Assembly (NCBI RefSeq): GCF_009796765.1
Contig: NZ_CP047023.1
Coordinates: forward strand, 4,137,501-4,201,500
Direction: 5' to 3'
DNA length: 64,000 bases
Source: Paraglaciecola sp. L3A3
GTDB lineage: Bacteria; Pseudomonadota; Gammaproteobacteria; Enterobacterales; Alteromonadaceae
Shown here in pieces: positions 17,301 through 24,670 of the stretch. The notes under the pieces are model-generated. The model saw only the letters and a program-made list of their open reading frames with translations. It searched no databases and was not told the DNA's origin. Within the stretch, counting starts at the first letter, position 1; every line of letters starts with the position of its first letter. The translations under genes were made by a program, and so were the position numbers.

Positions 17301-17712
17301 TGGATATAAAATGCCAGTGTTAATGATATCGGCCAACGCCAGAGATGCAGAAACCAATTTAGCCGCTGATGGCAACCACAATGGCTACATGGCCAAACCG
17401 GTTAATTTAGATGCATTGTTAGGTAAAATTGGCGCCTTGTTGTCAATACAATGGCAATTTGAACAAGAGCAACAAACGTCTGCCAAAACCGAAACCATAC
17501 CGAGTAAAGCTCCTGCCGAGAGAGAACAATATCAAGCTTTAATGGCGTTAGCTGAAATAGGCTATTTATCAGGGTTTAAAGATAAACTAGAGCAGATAAC
17601 TGAACATTACCACGTACCAGCGGATATACTGTCGCAATTAAATGAGTACGTTAAATTTTGTAATTTTCCTGAAATCATTAAGTATTTAGAAGAGATAACT
17701 CATGAGCAGTAA
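14347..17712 (+). CDS. NCS1-permease-fused hybrid sensor histidine kinase
   Basis: This is a 1121-residue fusion. Residues about 20-480 form a 12-helix transporter-like domain of the nucleobase:cation symporter (NCS1, cytosine/purine/allantoin) type. Residues 497-534 hold eight cysteines (C497, 500, 512, 520, 523, 524, 530, 534), fitting a zinc-binding treble-clef or RING-like knot. Two further membrane helices follow (about 560-625), then a coiled coil, a HisKA domain with His680 in SHELRTPL, an HATPase with N and G boxes (NLISNAIKYT, DTGVGIS, GGTGLGLTI) and a receiver domain with Asp967. The last ~110 residues are extra. By domain logic, substrate binding or transport would control phosphorylation. 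The adjacent response regulator overlaps by 11 bp. The ligand is unknown. Confidence 0.85.
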   Translation: MQSNEKILPTRRTYNKLVANEMMEDFALRFTAKRARVWSLGRIANTALGIVSFLVLEAIGGAITLNFGFVNSAWAILAVIGVIFLTGLPICYYAAKYGVDIDLLSRGSGFGYIGSTIASLIYASFTFIFFALEAAIMSMALQILFGIPLAIAYVISALAVLPLVTHGIAYISRFQVWTQPIWLVLQIVPLIFVFNHPDSQIQEWIEFTGQSGEQGASFNLLLFGAASAVLLALVAQIGEQVDFLRFLPEKPQSSQWKWWAALIAGGPGWIIFGALKLFLGSFLAYFALQQGVSIELADDPANMYNLAFSYVFDNPSISVVVACCFVVISQLKINVANAYAGSLAWSNFFSRVTRNHPGRVVWMVFNVVIALLLMELGIYQTIESMLSVYSVLVLAWLSSVVADLIINKPLGISPKHIEFKRSHLYDINPVGVGSMIIASFVGFTAHFGWYGETLKALASFLACGLPFITVPLIGYLTKGKFYLVERQSPEITGINKCHICENEFEHEDMTYCPAYQKTICSLCCSLDVRCGDKCRPDATLSSQSHHFFHRFLTTNLLKIMTTPLAQFIALTTGMSLTGAGILFLIYLQVPPESVAVKQAFASTLIKIFFLLVIIIGVVSWLFILARNSSHSALKELRSLTQTLASEVNAHEKTSKALKDAKVVAETANDAKSRYLAGLSHELRTPLNVMLGYAQLLSQDKKIPTKQRDSIGIMKRNGEHLTDLIEGLLEISKIEAGRLTLQKDEFNLKAILQQLVDMFQVIAAQKNIEFNYDPCANLPDFVATDKQRFRQILINLISNAIKYTEKGSVTLKVTYRNQVANFSVIDTGVGISEANQELIFKPFEQIRNSHTQAIGGTGLGLTISRSLTELMGGEITLNSVLGQGSTFNLRLMLVQLAQNKNTPEYTKLRVNGYLGCKRTVLVVDDDSNQRQLMNDLLKPLGFAVLQAADARTGMGILANNEINLVILDVRMPEIDGWTMAKQIREDGYKMPVLMISANARDAETNLAADGNHNGYMAKPVNLDALLGKIGALLSIQWQFEQEQQTSAKTETIPSKAPAEREQYQALMALAEIGYLSGFKDKLEQITEHYHVPADILSQLNEYVKFCNFPEIIKYLEEITHEQ

Positions 17713-18589
17713 GTTAGGCGAAATAGTATTAGTGGTTGATGATTCCCCCGAATCATTAGGCATGTTAAATGCTGCTCTGAATACTCAAGGCTACACAGCC
17801 CTAGTAGCACTAGATGGCTTACAGGCATTGTCTATTATAGAAAAAATTCAACCTGACGTGATTTTACTCGATGCTATGATGCCACAAATGGATGGTTTTG
17901 AGACCTGTCACAGACTTAAACAACAACTCCCTAACACGCCGATTATTTTTATGACAGGCTTAAGTGATTCTGAAGATGTAGTTCGCGGTTTTGAAGCTGG
18001 TGCCATTGATTATGTGACTAAGCCCATTTCACCCAATGAAGTCATTGCCAGAATCAAAACCCATATCGAAACCGCAAAACTTGCCCTTAGTGCCCAAGAT
18101 GCATTAGATCATTCTGGCAGTAATGTCTTTTGTGTCAGCAGTTTAGGCCGCCTATCTTGGGCCACTCCTAATGTACACAAATTAATAGAAAACCTAGCGC
18201 CCGACGATCAAAGTCCTTGGGCCACTATGGCCAGCCATATTGAAAAATGGCTGAACTCAGATCACCAACAAAACTTACTCATAGACTGTTTTGAACAACC
18301 AGTCGAGATATTCTACGAGAGACAACAAGCAGACAAACACTTACTGCGCATCATGCAAAGAAAAGAAAAAAAGACCGCCCAATGTTTACGTGAAAATCTA
18401 CCTGTGACCAAACGAGAGTCTGAGGTTTTATATTGGGTCTCTTATGGCAAAACCAGTTGGGAAATATCACAAATACTGGATATGAGCCCACGTACAGTGA
18501 ATAAACATTTAGAACAAATATTCAAAAAATTAGGCGTGGATAATCGCACTTCTGCGGCCGCCATATCCATACGTTTATTGGATCTTTGA
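17702..18589 (+). CDS. Response regulator with LuxR-type DNA-binding domain
   Basis: This 295-residue protein has a receiver domain at about 8-122, with phosphoacceptor Asp57 in DVILLDAMMP, the acidic pair DD at 13-14 and Lys in YVTKPIS. A middle region of about 100 residues has no family that I recognise. The C-terminal LuxR HTH starts with LPVTKRESEVLYWVSYGK and includes SPRTVNKHLEQIFKKLGV. The ATG lies inside the 3' end of the kinase gene (11-bp overlap), which implies translational coupling and a cognate phosphorelay partner. Targets are unknown; the neighbouring GGDEF-EAL gene is a candidate by position only. Confidence 0.88.
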   Translation: MSSKLGEIVLVVDDSPESLGMLNAALNTQGYTALVALDGLQALSIIEKIQPDVILLDAMMPQMDGFETCHRLKQQLPNTPIIFMTGLSDSEDVVRGFEAGAIDYVTKPISPNEVIARIKTHIETAKLALSAQDALDHSGSNVFCVSSLGRLSWATPNVHKLIENLAPDDQSPWATMASHIEKWLNSDHQQNLLIDCFEQPVEIFYERQQADKHLLRIMQRKEKKTAQCLRENLPVTKRESEVLYWVSYGKTSWEISQILDMSPRTVNKHLEQIFKKLGVDNRTSAAAISIRLLDL

Positions 18590-18698
18590 TAAGCTGTTTA
18601 GCTACATTTAATAACAATGGAAATAAATAACTTATTATAAAATTTTTATAACAACATTCATTCTTCTAAGCTTTCACTTAGTCGGATTCGCCTAAACT

Positions 18699-18908
18699 GG
18701 AGCAGAAAAACTAGGTTGGACACTGTCTGTGCACACAGTTAGTTTTGTCAACACACTCACCATCGAACAATCCATTGATAGTATAAAGTCCATTGGACTG
18801 ACTAAGGTTGATACTTATCGTGGAGATCAACATGTAGATGCTAGCATTAAAGAGCTGTATTACGGATTGGACAAAAACACACTAGATAAAGTAAAAGCTA
18901 TTTTTTAA
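18699..18908 (+). pseudogene. Sugar phosphate isomerase/epimerase fragment (N-terminal TIM-barrel part)
   Basis: Seventy codons without a start read KLGWTLSVHTVSFVNTLTIE then SIDSIKSIGLTKVDTYRG. This matches the first strand-helix pair of secreted or periplasmic xylose-isomerase-like TIM-barrel proteins. The frame ends in TAA at 18906 after roughly a quarter of a normal gene, and its tail overlaps the 3' end of the convergent YbjQ gene. It is a relic of a lost sugar-catabolism gene. Confidence 0.65.
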
Positions 18909-19215
18909 ATTTAACCGCAGTGCCAAATACCATAATTTCAGATGATCCATCCATTATCGCACTGGTAGTAAAACGAATACCGACTACCGCATCCGCTCCT
19001 TTTTGCTCTGCATCTGCAACCAGACGCTGAATCGCTGTATCTCTTGCATCAGTTAACATCTCGGTATAACCACGTATTTCACCACCGACAATGTTTTTTA
19101 GACTTGCCATGATGTCACGACCAATATGTTTTGCTTGCACAACATTACCCGTCACAACTCCAACAATTTCTGCTATTTCTTTGCCTGGAATAGACTCAGT
19201 AGTGGAATAAATCAT
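18898..19215 (-). CDS. YbjQ-family (DUF74) heavy-metal-binding-domain protein
   Basis: This is a 105-residue cytoplasmic protein of the pentamer-forming YbjQ/UPF0145 family. It shows GxxVGVVTGNVVQAKHIGRD, the ARDTAIQRLVADAEQKGADAV helix and a C-terminal FGTAVKF strand. The start is fixed at 19215 by AAGGAG eight bases upstream; the longer upstream frame is not coding. The biochemical role of the family is unclear. Confidence 0.85.
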   Translation of the reverse strand: MIYSTTESIPGKEIAEIVGVVTGNVVQAKHIGRDIMASLKNIVGGEIRGYTEMLTDARDTAIQRLVADAEQKGADAVVGIRFTTSAIMDGSSEIMVFGTAVKFKK

Positions 19216-19607
19216 AATAAAATCTCCTTGAAAAAAGAACAAATCGGAACTCGGCTGTAGAAAAACCTCAACGTAAAGTGCAATTAGCCGACAGGCTTCA
19301 TAACTTATTGTTACCTGTTTACTGCATATAGCGTCAGAATATACTATTTCTATAATTAACTCTTGTGGCATATTAGCATCAATATACACATTACTTTACC
19401 CACTAAACACTTAGTAACAATATGCTTAATTTTCGAAAGCAAACGAATATTAGGGGCAAAAAAGTTACTTTAGATTATCAACACAGGAGCAAAATTAACT
19501 GTTTTTCATCTGTTGAATTGTGCGTTATTTGCCATTACGCTAACCGCAACCAATAAATGTTATTTTTGCTGTAATATGCCACCCCAGCATAAAAAAAGAG
19601 AATGTAG
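19216..19607. other. Intergenic region between divergent genes
   Basis: It carries the promoters of the YbjQ gene and the alpha/beta hydrolase gene. I see no repeat, RNA or operator that I can name. Confidence 0.4.
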
Positions 19608-20456
19608 ATGAGAAAAATTAGTTATTTGATCTGTGTGTTATTTTTATTGGCTTTGCCAGTGCTGGGCAATGCTAAAGAGTTTGCAGGTGAAAAAACAAAC
19701 TTTCGAGGCTTCGACCGCTATGAAGTTTCTACCGGCAAGGGCACCATTTCAGTAATTTCCCCCAAGCAAGTCGCCCCCGGAAAACCTTGGATGTGGCGCA
19801 GTATATTCTGGGGAATAAAAGGCCGGGCCGTTGAACCTTTCACAGCCGCCGACCTGCAATTACTAGAAGCGGGTTACACTGTCGTTAAAGCCCCTGGTAA
19901 TGTATCAGGTCACCCTAAAGGTAATGCTGCAATTGACGCAGCTTATGACATGCTGACGAATGAGTATGGATTCTCTAAAAAGTTATCTATGGCTTCTATG
20001 AGCCGAGAGACACTAGCCTTGTTTCGTTGGGCTTCTGCCAATCCTGGCAAGGTGGAAAGTATCTATGTCGATAATGGTGTAACCAATGTAAAGAGCTGGC
20101 CGGGCGGAAAGCTAGTGCCGGGCAATGACTCAACAGGTAAGGGTGATGCCAAGTCGTGGGAGTTGCTTAAGGAAACTTATGGTTTCGCCACAGATGCAGA
20201 GGCGTTAGCAGCTAAAGTAAGCCCGATTGATCTACTGGAGCCACTTGCCAAAGCTAACGTGCCAATTATGATGGGCTGCGCAACGGCAGACAAAATCGTG
20301 CCCTATGAAGAAAACGGGGCAATCATGAAAGAGCGCTACGAAAAACTCGGCGGCAGAATTCAGATCATTTACAAAGAAGGTCAGGGTCATCACCCACACG
20401 GCCTGACAGATCCAACTCAGGTCGTTGAGTTTGTTAAGAAACACAGGGTTCACTAG
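19608..20456 (+). CDS. Secreted alpha/beta-hydrolase (prolyl-oligopeptidase-like esterase)
   Basis: This 282-residue protein has a type I signal peptide (cut near GNA^KE, residue 22-23). The alpha/beta-hydrolase fold is recognised by the oxyanion-side KPWMWRSIFWG, a nucleophile elbow read as MASMSRETLALFRWA, a CATADKIVPYEEN acid loop and His in GQGHHPHG. Close relatives usually carry GxSRGG at the elbow. Here the flanking glycines are replaced (ASMSRET) while the Ser-Arg pair is kept. Such genes usually accompany polysaccharide- or sugar-degradation loci as deacetylases or esterases, which agrees with the isomerase relic next door. Substrate unknown. Confidence 0.7.
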   Translation: MRKISYLICVLFLLALPVLGNAKEFAGEKTNFRGFDRYEVSTGKGTISVISPKQVAPGKPWMWRSIFWGIKGRAVEPFTAADLQLLEAGYTVVKAPGNVSGHPKGNAAIDAAYDMLTNEYGFSKKLSMASMSRETLALFRWASANPGKVESIYVDNGVTNVKSWPGGKLVPGNDSTGKGDAKSWELLKETYGFATDAEALAAKVSPIDLLEPLAKANVPIMMGCATADKIVPYEENGAIMKERYEKLGGRIQIIYKEGQGHHPHGLTDPTQVVEFVKKHRVH

Positions 20457-20470
20457 CTCAATTCGAGTAT

Positions 20471-20492
20471 TAATACCAATCCGTAATAATAA
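20471..20492. repeat. Dispersed word taataccaatccgtaata, copy 1
   Basis: A closely similar word occurs at 24487-24508, and a weaker one (ctaataccaatctatatt) at 47203. It is extragenic each time. Its function is unknown. Confidence 0.5.
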
Positions 20493-20497
20493 GCGCC

Positions 20498-20622
20498 CAC
20501 TCAGCGATAGTTTAAATGCGCTTAATCAAGGCGCTTGAATGAATATTTTTATTAAAAAAGAGCCAGTGCTCTTTCGGAGTTTTTTAAGTTAGTTAGCGCA
20601 ACACAGAGTAAGCGCATTAAAA
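20498..20622. mobile_element. Small inverted-repeat element A, copy 2 (MITE-like)
   Basis: The arms tttaaatgcgctta (20511-20524) and taagcgcattaaaa (20609-20622) are inverted copies. The interior matches 8916-9026, with about 14 bp extra before cgcaacacagag. Element B follows 52 bp downstream, as at the first locus. Confidence 0.7.
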
Positions 20623-20674
20623 ACCTCTGTAACAAATTATTTGACTATTATCTTTCTCAAAACTTGAATCTATC

Positions 20675-20910
20675 TAACCTGAGTTCTGGATAAGAAGTAT
20701 CGTCCAATCTGAATTTATCATTACAATTCAATACCTTAATACCATTCACCCAAATCACCTCATCTGAATGCTTACTCGATGACGAAATTTTTGTGTATAG
20801 CAAGGCGGATTATCGTACGTAATAACGTGTTATTGCTAGACTCTCCTCCAACGCCGCCAGGCACAAAAAGAGCGTTATCGAGAGGTTCGGCTTATCCAGT
20901 ATTCAGGTTA
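20675..20910. mobile_element. Inverted-repeat element B, complete copy (236 bp)
   Basis: The ends taacctgagttctggataag and its inverse at 20891-20910 agree at 18 of 20 positions. No reading frame worth noting lies inside. Its ends also recur as a shortened pair at 9173-9209 and probably as a single end at 33484-33500. It abuts the 3' end of the membrane-bound AraC gene, 18 bp away. Confidence 0.65.
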
Positions 20911-20928
20911 TCTACTGCTTAATACTTT

Positions 20929-22098
20929 TTATTGCCCTTGCTGCCAAAACTCTTTTCTATATTGAGTTGGCGTTTTACCCACTAATTTTTTAAAAAATGT
21001 ATTAAAGGTAGCCTTCGAATTAAAGCCTGCTCTGTCCATCACTTCTAACATTGTCATTTTTTTATTTGTCTCAGATTCTAATAAACGCTTACTCTCATCT
21101 ACCCGATATTGATTAATAAATTCAAAGAAGTTTTTACTAAAATGACGGTTAATAATAACTGATAAATGACGTGCCGGAAGTTTTAGTTGGTTAGCTAAAT
21201 TATCTAATGTTAACAAGTGATTTAAGTGAGGTTTTTGCGATTGCATATACTGCTCAAGCAGCTCTATATCTTGAGGTTTAATATCGACATTATTTTTTAA
21301 TTCATCGGTGGATAAGTTTTTATCTATTCCTTTAAACACAGCTGAATAACTGGCACTAAAAAATATCATGCCGCTAATGAGTAACATAACCGCATAATTA
21401 GTGATTAATCCAATAGTTTCGTGATCAACTATATAGCCCAACTCAAAATTAAAGATGATTGCAGCCGCTACCAAAACTGAGCCAATTCGAATGACTAAAA
21501 AGCCGATAGATAACATCTTCAGCCAAGTGATATCAACGTTGATCAAATCGGCGACTTGTTCTTTTATTTGTTTCTGATATTTATGTAATTCAATCACACA
21601 TAACACACCACAAAACAAACGAAACAGTCCTCTAAATAAGTGAAAAAAACGCTCTAAAGTGGGGCTATTTTCGACAACGTTGCCCTGCAAAGCAATCATT
21701 TTAAATTCGTTATCTACACTTAGCCAAGATAAATAAAAGTGGCATGCATATACAAAAAATGGCAAAAAGTACAGTAAATCGGACTTCTGCAGTTTAAAAT
21801 CTTTATATATTAAAGACCGAATATAAAGCAGCAACAAAGGCGACTCTATCCAATAAGCCAAACCAAAGGTATAAAATAAGTTAGGTGAAATATCCAGAGC
21901 AACTTGTCTAAACACTACGCCAAAATTAATTAAATTATCAAGAGGAATAGCAGCCTGAGCCAATAAGAACGCAGCTAGTAATATATTGCTTTGTAACTTC
22001 CCCTTTTTAATAACAACAAGAAATATAGAAAACAACAAACATTGATAAATAGTAATGATCAATGCTAAATCATGGGTGTTAAATAAAACTGTATTCAT
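20929..22098 (-). CDS. Membrane-bound AraC-family transcriptional regulator
   Basis: This 389-residue protein has about seven N-terminal hydrophobic helices (to roughly residue 250) and a C-terminal AraC DNA-binding domain. The DNA-binding part contains LDNLANQLKLPARHLSVIIN, a long linking helix and VMDRAGFNSKATFNTFFKK. Such integral-membrane AraC proteins commonly sense extracellular or envelope signals. In marine bacteria they often sit beside the glycoside hydrolase genes they control. It is divergent from the GH5 gene (379-bp gap), so control of that gene is the likely job. Confidence 0.82.
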   Translation of the reverse strand: MNTVLFNTHDLALIITIYQCLLFSIFLVVIKKGKLQSNILLAAFLLAQAAIPLDNLINFGVVFRQVALDISPNLFYTFGLAYWIESPLLLLYIRSLIYKDFKLQKSDLLYFLPFFVYACHFYLSWLSVDNEFKMIALQGNVVENSPTLERFFHLFRGLFRLFCGVLCVIELHKYQKQIKEQVADLINVDITWLKMLSIGFLVIRIGSVLVAAAIIFNFELGYIVDHETIGLITNYAVMLLISGMIFFSASYSAVFKGIDKNLSTDELKNNVDIKPQDIELLEQYMQSQKPHLNHLLTLDNLANQLKLPARHLSVIINRHFSKNFFEFINQYRVDESKRLLESETNKKMTMLEVMDRAGFNSKATFNTFFKKLVGKTPTQYRKEFWQQGQ

Positions 22099-22476
22099 CT
22101 AAAAAATGATACCTTTAAAACAAAAATTACTTTATATGCCTACTGTTGAATAAGCAGATATTTTCAGCCTTGAATATTAACAATGCATAAGCGAGACGTT
22201 AAAACTTGCCTTAACTTATAAAAGGAGCCCTTTTTATATCATAAAAATAGTCTTTGATAGTTTATTTAATAAAAATAACACATTTATCCCCTTTACCTTC
22301 ACCCACCTCTAACCAATTGATTTTTAATGATAATAAATATATTCACGGTTAAATACAATAAAGTAGAACGTTCAACTTTACGCTTTGTATAAGTTCAGAC
22401 GACTATCAAAATAAACAATGTTATCACTATCAAACTTACACGGACATTTAACAAAAACATAACTAGAGGAAACGTT
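22099..22476. promoter_or_regulatory. Divergent control region between AraC-type regulator and GH5 gene
   Basis: This is a long AT-rich gap without a reading frame. It should hold both promoters and the regulator's operator. I could not identify a confident operator by eye. Confidence 0.4.
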
Positions 22477-23562
22477 TTGCTAACAATCCACATAAATATA
22501 ATTAAAGCGATTAGCTGCTTTGTACTTTTTACATTTACCCTTGGATGTACAAGTACCGCAGAAAACACAATCAATAATACGTCGACTCAAGCCTCTGCCC
22601 AAACTAGCCTGCCACTAAAATTGAACAATGAAATTAGCGCCCACAAAGCCGTCTCTGAAATGGCTATCGGAATTAACTTAGGAAACACTCTCGATGCCCC
22701 CTTAGAGGGAGATTGGGCATTACCGGCAGAAAAATCATTTATTATTGCTTTCAAAAATGCAGGCTTTAAACATGTCCGTATTCCTGTTACTTGGCACCAT
22801 CATACCCAGCAAGTGGCACCATTTAAAATAGACGAAAAGTTTTTAACTCGAGTTGAACAAGTGGTTGATTGGGCTTTAGCAGAAGACCTTTATGTGATCC
22901 TCAATGCACACCATGAATCTTGGTTTAAGAATGATTACTCAGCCAACCTCCCACGATTTAATAAGATTTGGCTACAACTCGCTGAACGTTTTAAACAAAA
23001 ATCAGCAAAATTAGCCTTTGAAATTTTAAATGAACCTACCGGCATGACGATGCAACAAGTGAACAAGCTTAACAGACAAGTACTTGCCCTTATCCGCAAC
23101 CACAATCCAAATAGATTAGTTATTTATTCAGGCAACGGTTACACCCCATTAGCCTCTTTATTATCGGCCGAAATTCCTGATATTGATGATAAATTTTTAA
23201 TCGGAAATTTTCATAGCTACGATCCTTGGAACTTCGCAGGTAAATGTATACAAACGTGGGGAAGTCATAATCACCAAACAGAGCTTCGTAAAATTTATCA
23301 AAAAGCCAATCAATGGTCTAACGACAACCAGATCCCCGTTATGATAAATGAGTTTGGCGCGGCCAAATATGATCATACAGCACCTGAAAATGTCTGTGAT
23401 TTGCAGCAACGATTAGACTATTTAAAACATCATGTCAGTTTAGCCAAAGAATATGCAATTACTGGCACTTTTTGGGATGACGGAGGTTCGTTTAGCACTT
23501 TTGACCGAAGGACTAATACCTGGGGCCCAGAGAAAGACATTTTAGTCACCACAAATAACTAA
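22477..23562 (+). CDS. GH5 endoglucanase (cellulase-like), lipoprotein
   Basis: This 361-residue TIM-barrel glycosidase begins with a lipoprotein signal (FTLGC, lipid Cys24). It has the GH5 landmarks GINLGNTLDAP, HVRIPVTW, LNAHHESW, acid/base Glu186 in EILNEP, FHSYDPWNF and nucleophile Glu292 in INEFGA. GH5 enzymes with this NLGNTLDA start hydrolyse beta-1,4-glucans (cellulose, lichenan or xyloglucan side). The start is a TTG: AGAGGA lies six bases upstream, no in-frame ATG precedes the signal, and the next Met (in MAIGIN) would remove it. No carbohydrate-binding module is present. The adjacent AraC protein is its probable regulator. Confidence 0.88.
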   Translation: MLTIHINIIKAISCFVLFTFTLGCTSTAENTINNTSTQASAQTSLPLKLNNEISAHKAVSEMAIGINLGNTLDAPLEGDWALPAEKSFIIAFKNAGFKHVRIPVTWHHHTQQVAPFKIDEKFLTRVEQVVDWALAEDLYVILNAHHESWFKNDYSANLPRFNKIWLQLAERFKQKSAKLAFEILNEPTGMTMQQVNKLNRQVLALIRNHNPNRLVIYSGNGYTPLASLLSAEIPDIDDKFLIGNFHSYDPWNFAGKCIQTWGSHNHQTELRKIYQKANQWSNDNQIPVMINEFGAAKYDHTAPENVCDLQQRLDYLKHHVSLAKEYAITGTFWDDGGSFSTFDRRTNTWGPEKDILVTTNN

Positions 23563-23646
23563 TATTTTTATGTCGCGATTAAAATAGTCGCGGCAAATTA
23601 TATTATTCGATAAAAAATTTAAATTAGAAAAAGTTGTTGATATTGA

Positions 23647-24243
23647 ATGCTAGAAAAACATTTTAATGAGTTAGCAAAAGAATACCTTGGCGAGGTATTA
23701 GCACCTTATGGTTTTTGCTGTGAAGATAGCCAGCACTCCACCTTTTATAGAAATACTGGCAATATTTATCATATTATCATGCCTAATTTAAATACCGCAG
23801 GTACCAGTTTTACAATTGATGTATTTGCTACATCGTCACTAATTGATCCAAATTTTATGCAACGATTTCCTGACGAAATTGGCAATCCAAGCCACCTCAG
23901 TAGCCGACTACATTCAACAATAGGTGTATGCCGCCTAGCTGAACACTTTCAGTCGGAAACAGTAGAGGAGTTTATTCAAACCATTAGTCATAAAGTGAAA
24001 AGTTGTTTGATTGACAAAGCACTCCCCTACCTAGATTCAATCACAAGCTTAGATAATATGTTACCGCACATTACTAACACGTTTTTTATGGGAATAACAC
24101 TTGCGGCTATAGGCCAACAAAGCCAAGCAAAACCAATATTAGAAAAACAGCATCAACTATTTTCTAGCATGACAGATGATAGCGGCCAGATTGCCAGCTT
24201 TATGTTGTTTTTAGAGTACTATCTACAAAAAACAACCGAATGA
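23647..24243 (+). CDS. Hypothetical protein, possibly DUF4304-like
   Basis: This 198-residue soluble protein has no signal peptide. The opening (FNELAKEYLGEVLAPYGFCC, then STFYRNTGNIYHII) recalls DUF4304-type proteins, which share a helix plus FxR motif followed by strands. The second half is helical. The codon pattern and frame look genuine and the ATG follows GAT-rich leader DNA without a strong Shine-Dalgarno. It could ride on the GH5 transcript (84-bp gap), but the functions show no link. I do not assign a function. Confidence 0.55.
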   Translation: MLEKHFNELAKEYLGEVLAPYGFCCEDSQHSTFYRNTGNIYHIIMPNLNTAGTSFTIDVFATSSLIDPNFMQRFPDEIGNPSHLSSRLHSTIGVCRLAEHFQSETVEEFIQTISHKVKSCLIDKALPYLDSITSLDNMLPHITNTFFMGITLAAIGQQSQAKPILEKQHQLFSSMTDDSGQIASFMLFLEYYLQKTTE

Positions 24244-24670
24244 AGCAGGCTAGTGAGGTAACTGGCAAACTAAGCAAGGCAGTCTTAGCCATCGTGATGC
24301 TGTTAATGCCAATTAGAATTCAGGCAAGGTGAATAAATGTATTCGGCCTGTTAATCAGGTTTATTAAAGAGGAACTCTCATGATTAAGCGACCATAAAAT
24401 GTGATAGTGCTTCTTCTGACCTTTTTGGCCAGCACTTCTTGTTTGTCTACAATGAACCCTGCAATTCTGCATCCCTATCGCACTGATTATACCAATCCGT
24501 ATTAATAACCCCCAAAAAAGCAAGCTTCATATGTCGCAACTGGATTCAATAGAGTCAATTAAACCGCTTAAATAAATAGCAAAAAATGACTAAGACTGTA
24601 GGGTGAAGCCTTATAATGATTGGTAACGACAGCTATTTTTCTTGTGCTGCTAAGTCTGCCACCCGCGGCT
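24244..24670. other. Intergenic region without a supported gene
   Basis: It holds one copy of the dispersed word accaatccgtattaataa (24487-24508). A 67-codon minus-strand frame at 24320-24523 has no recognisable product and is not accepted. Confidence 0.45.

Noticed and set aside
24320..24523. Minus-strand 67-codon gene
   Set aside because: No known motif or start signal; it overlaps a dispersed word.
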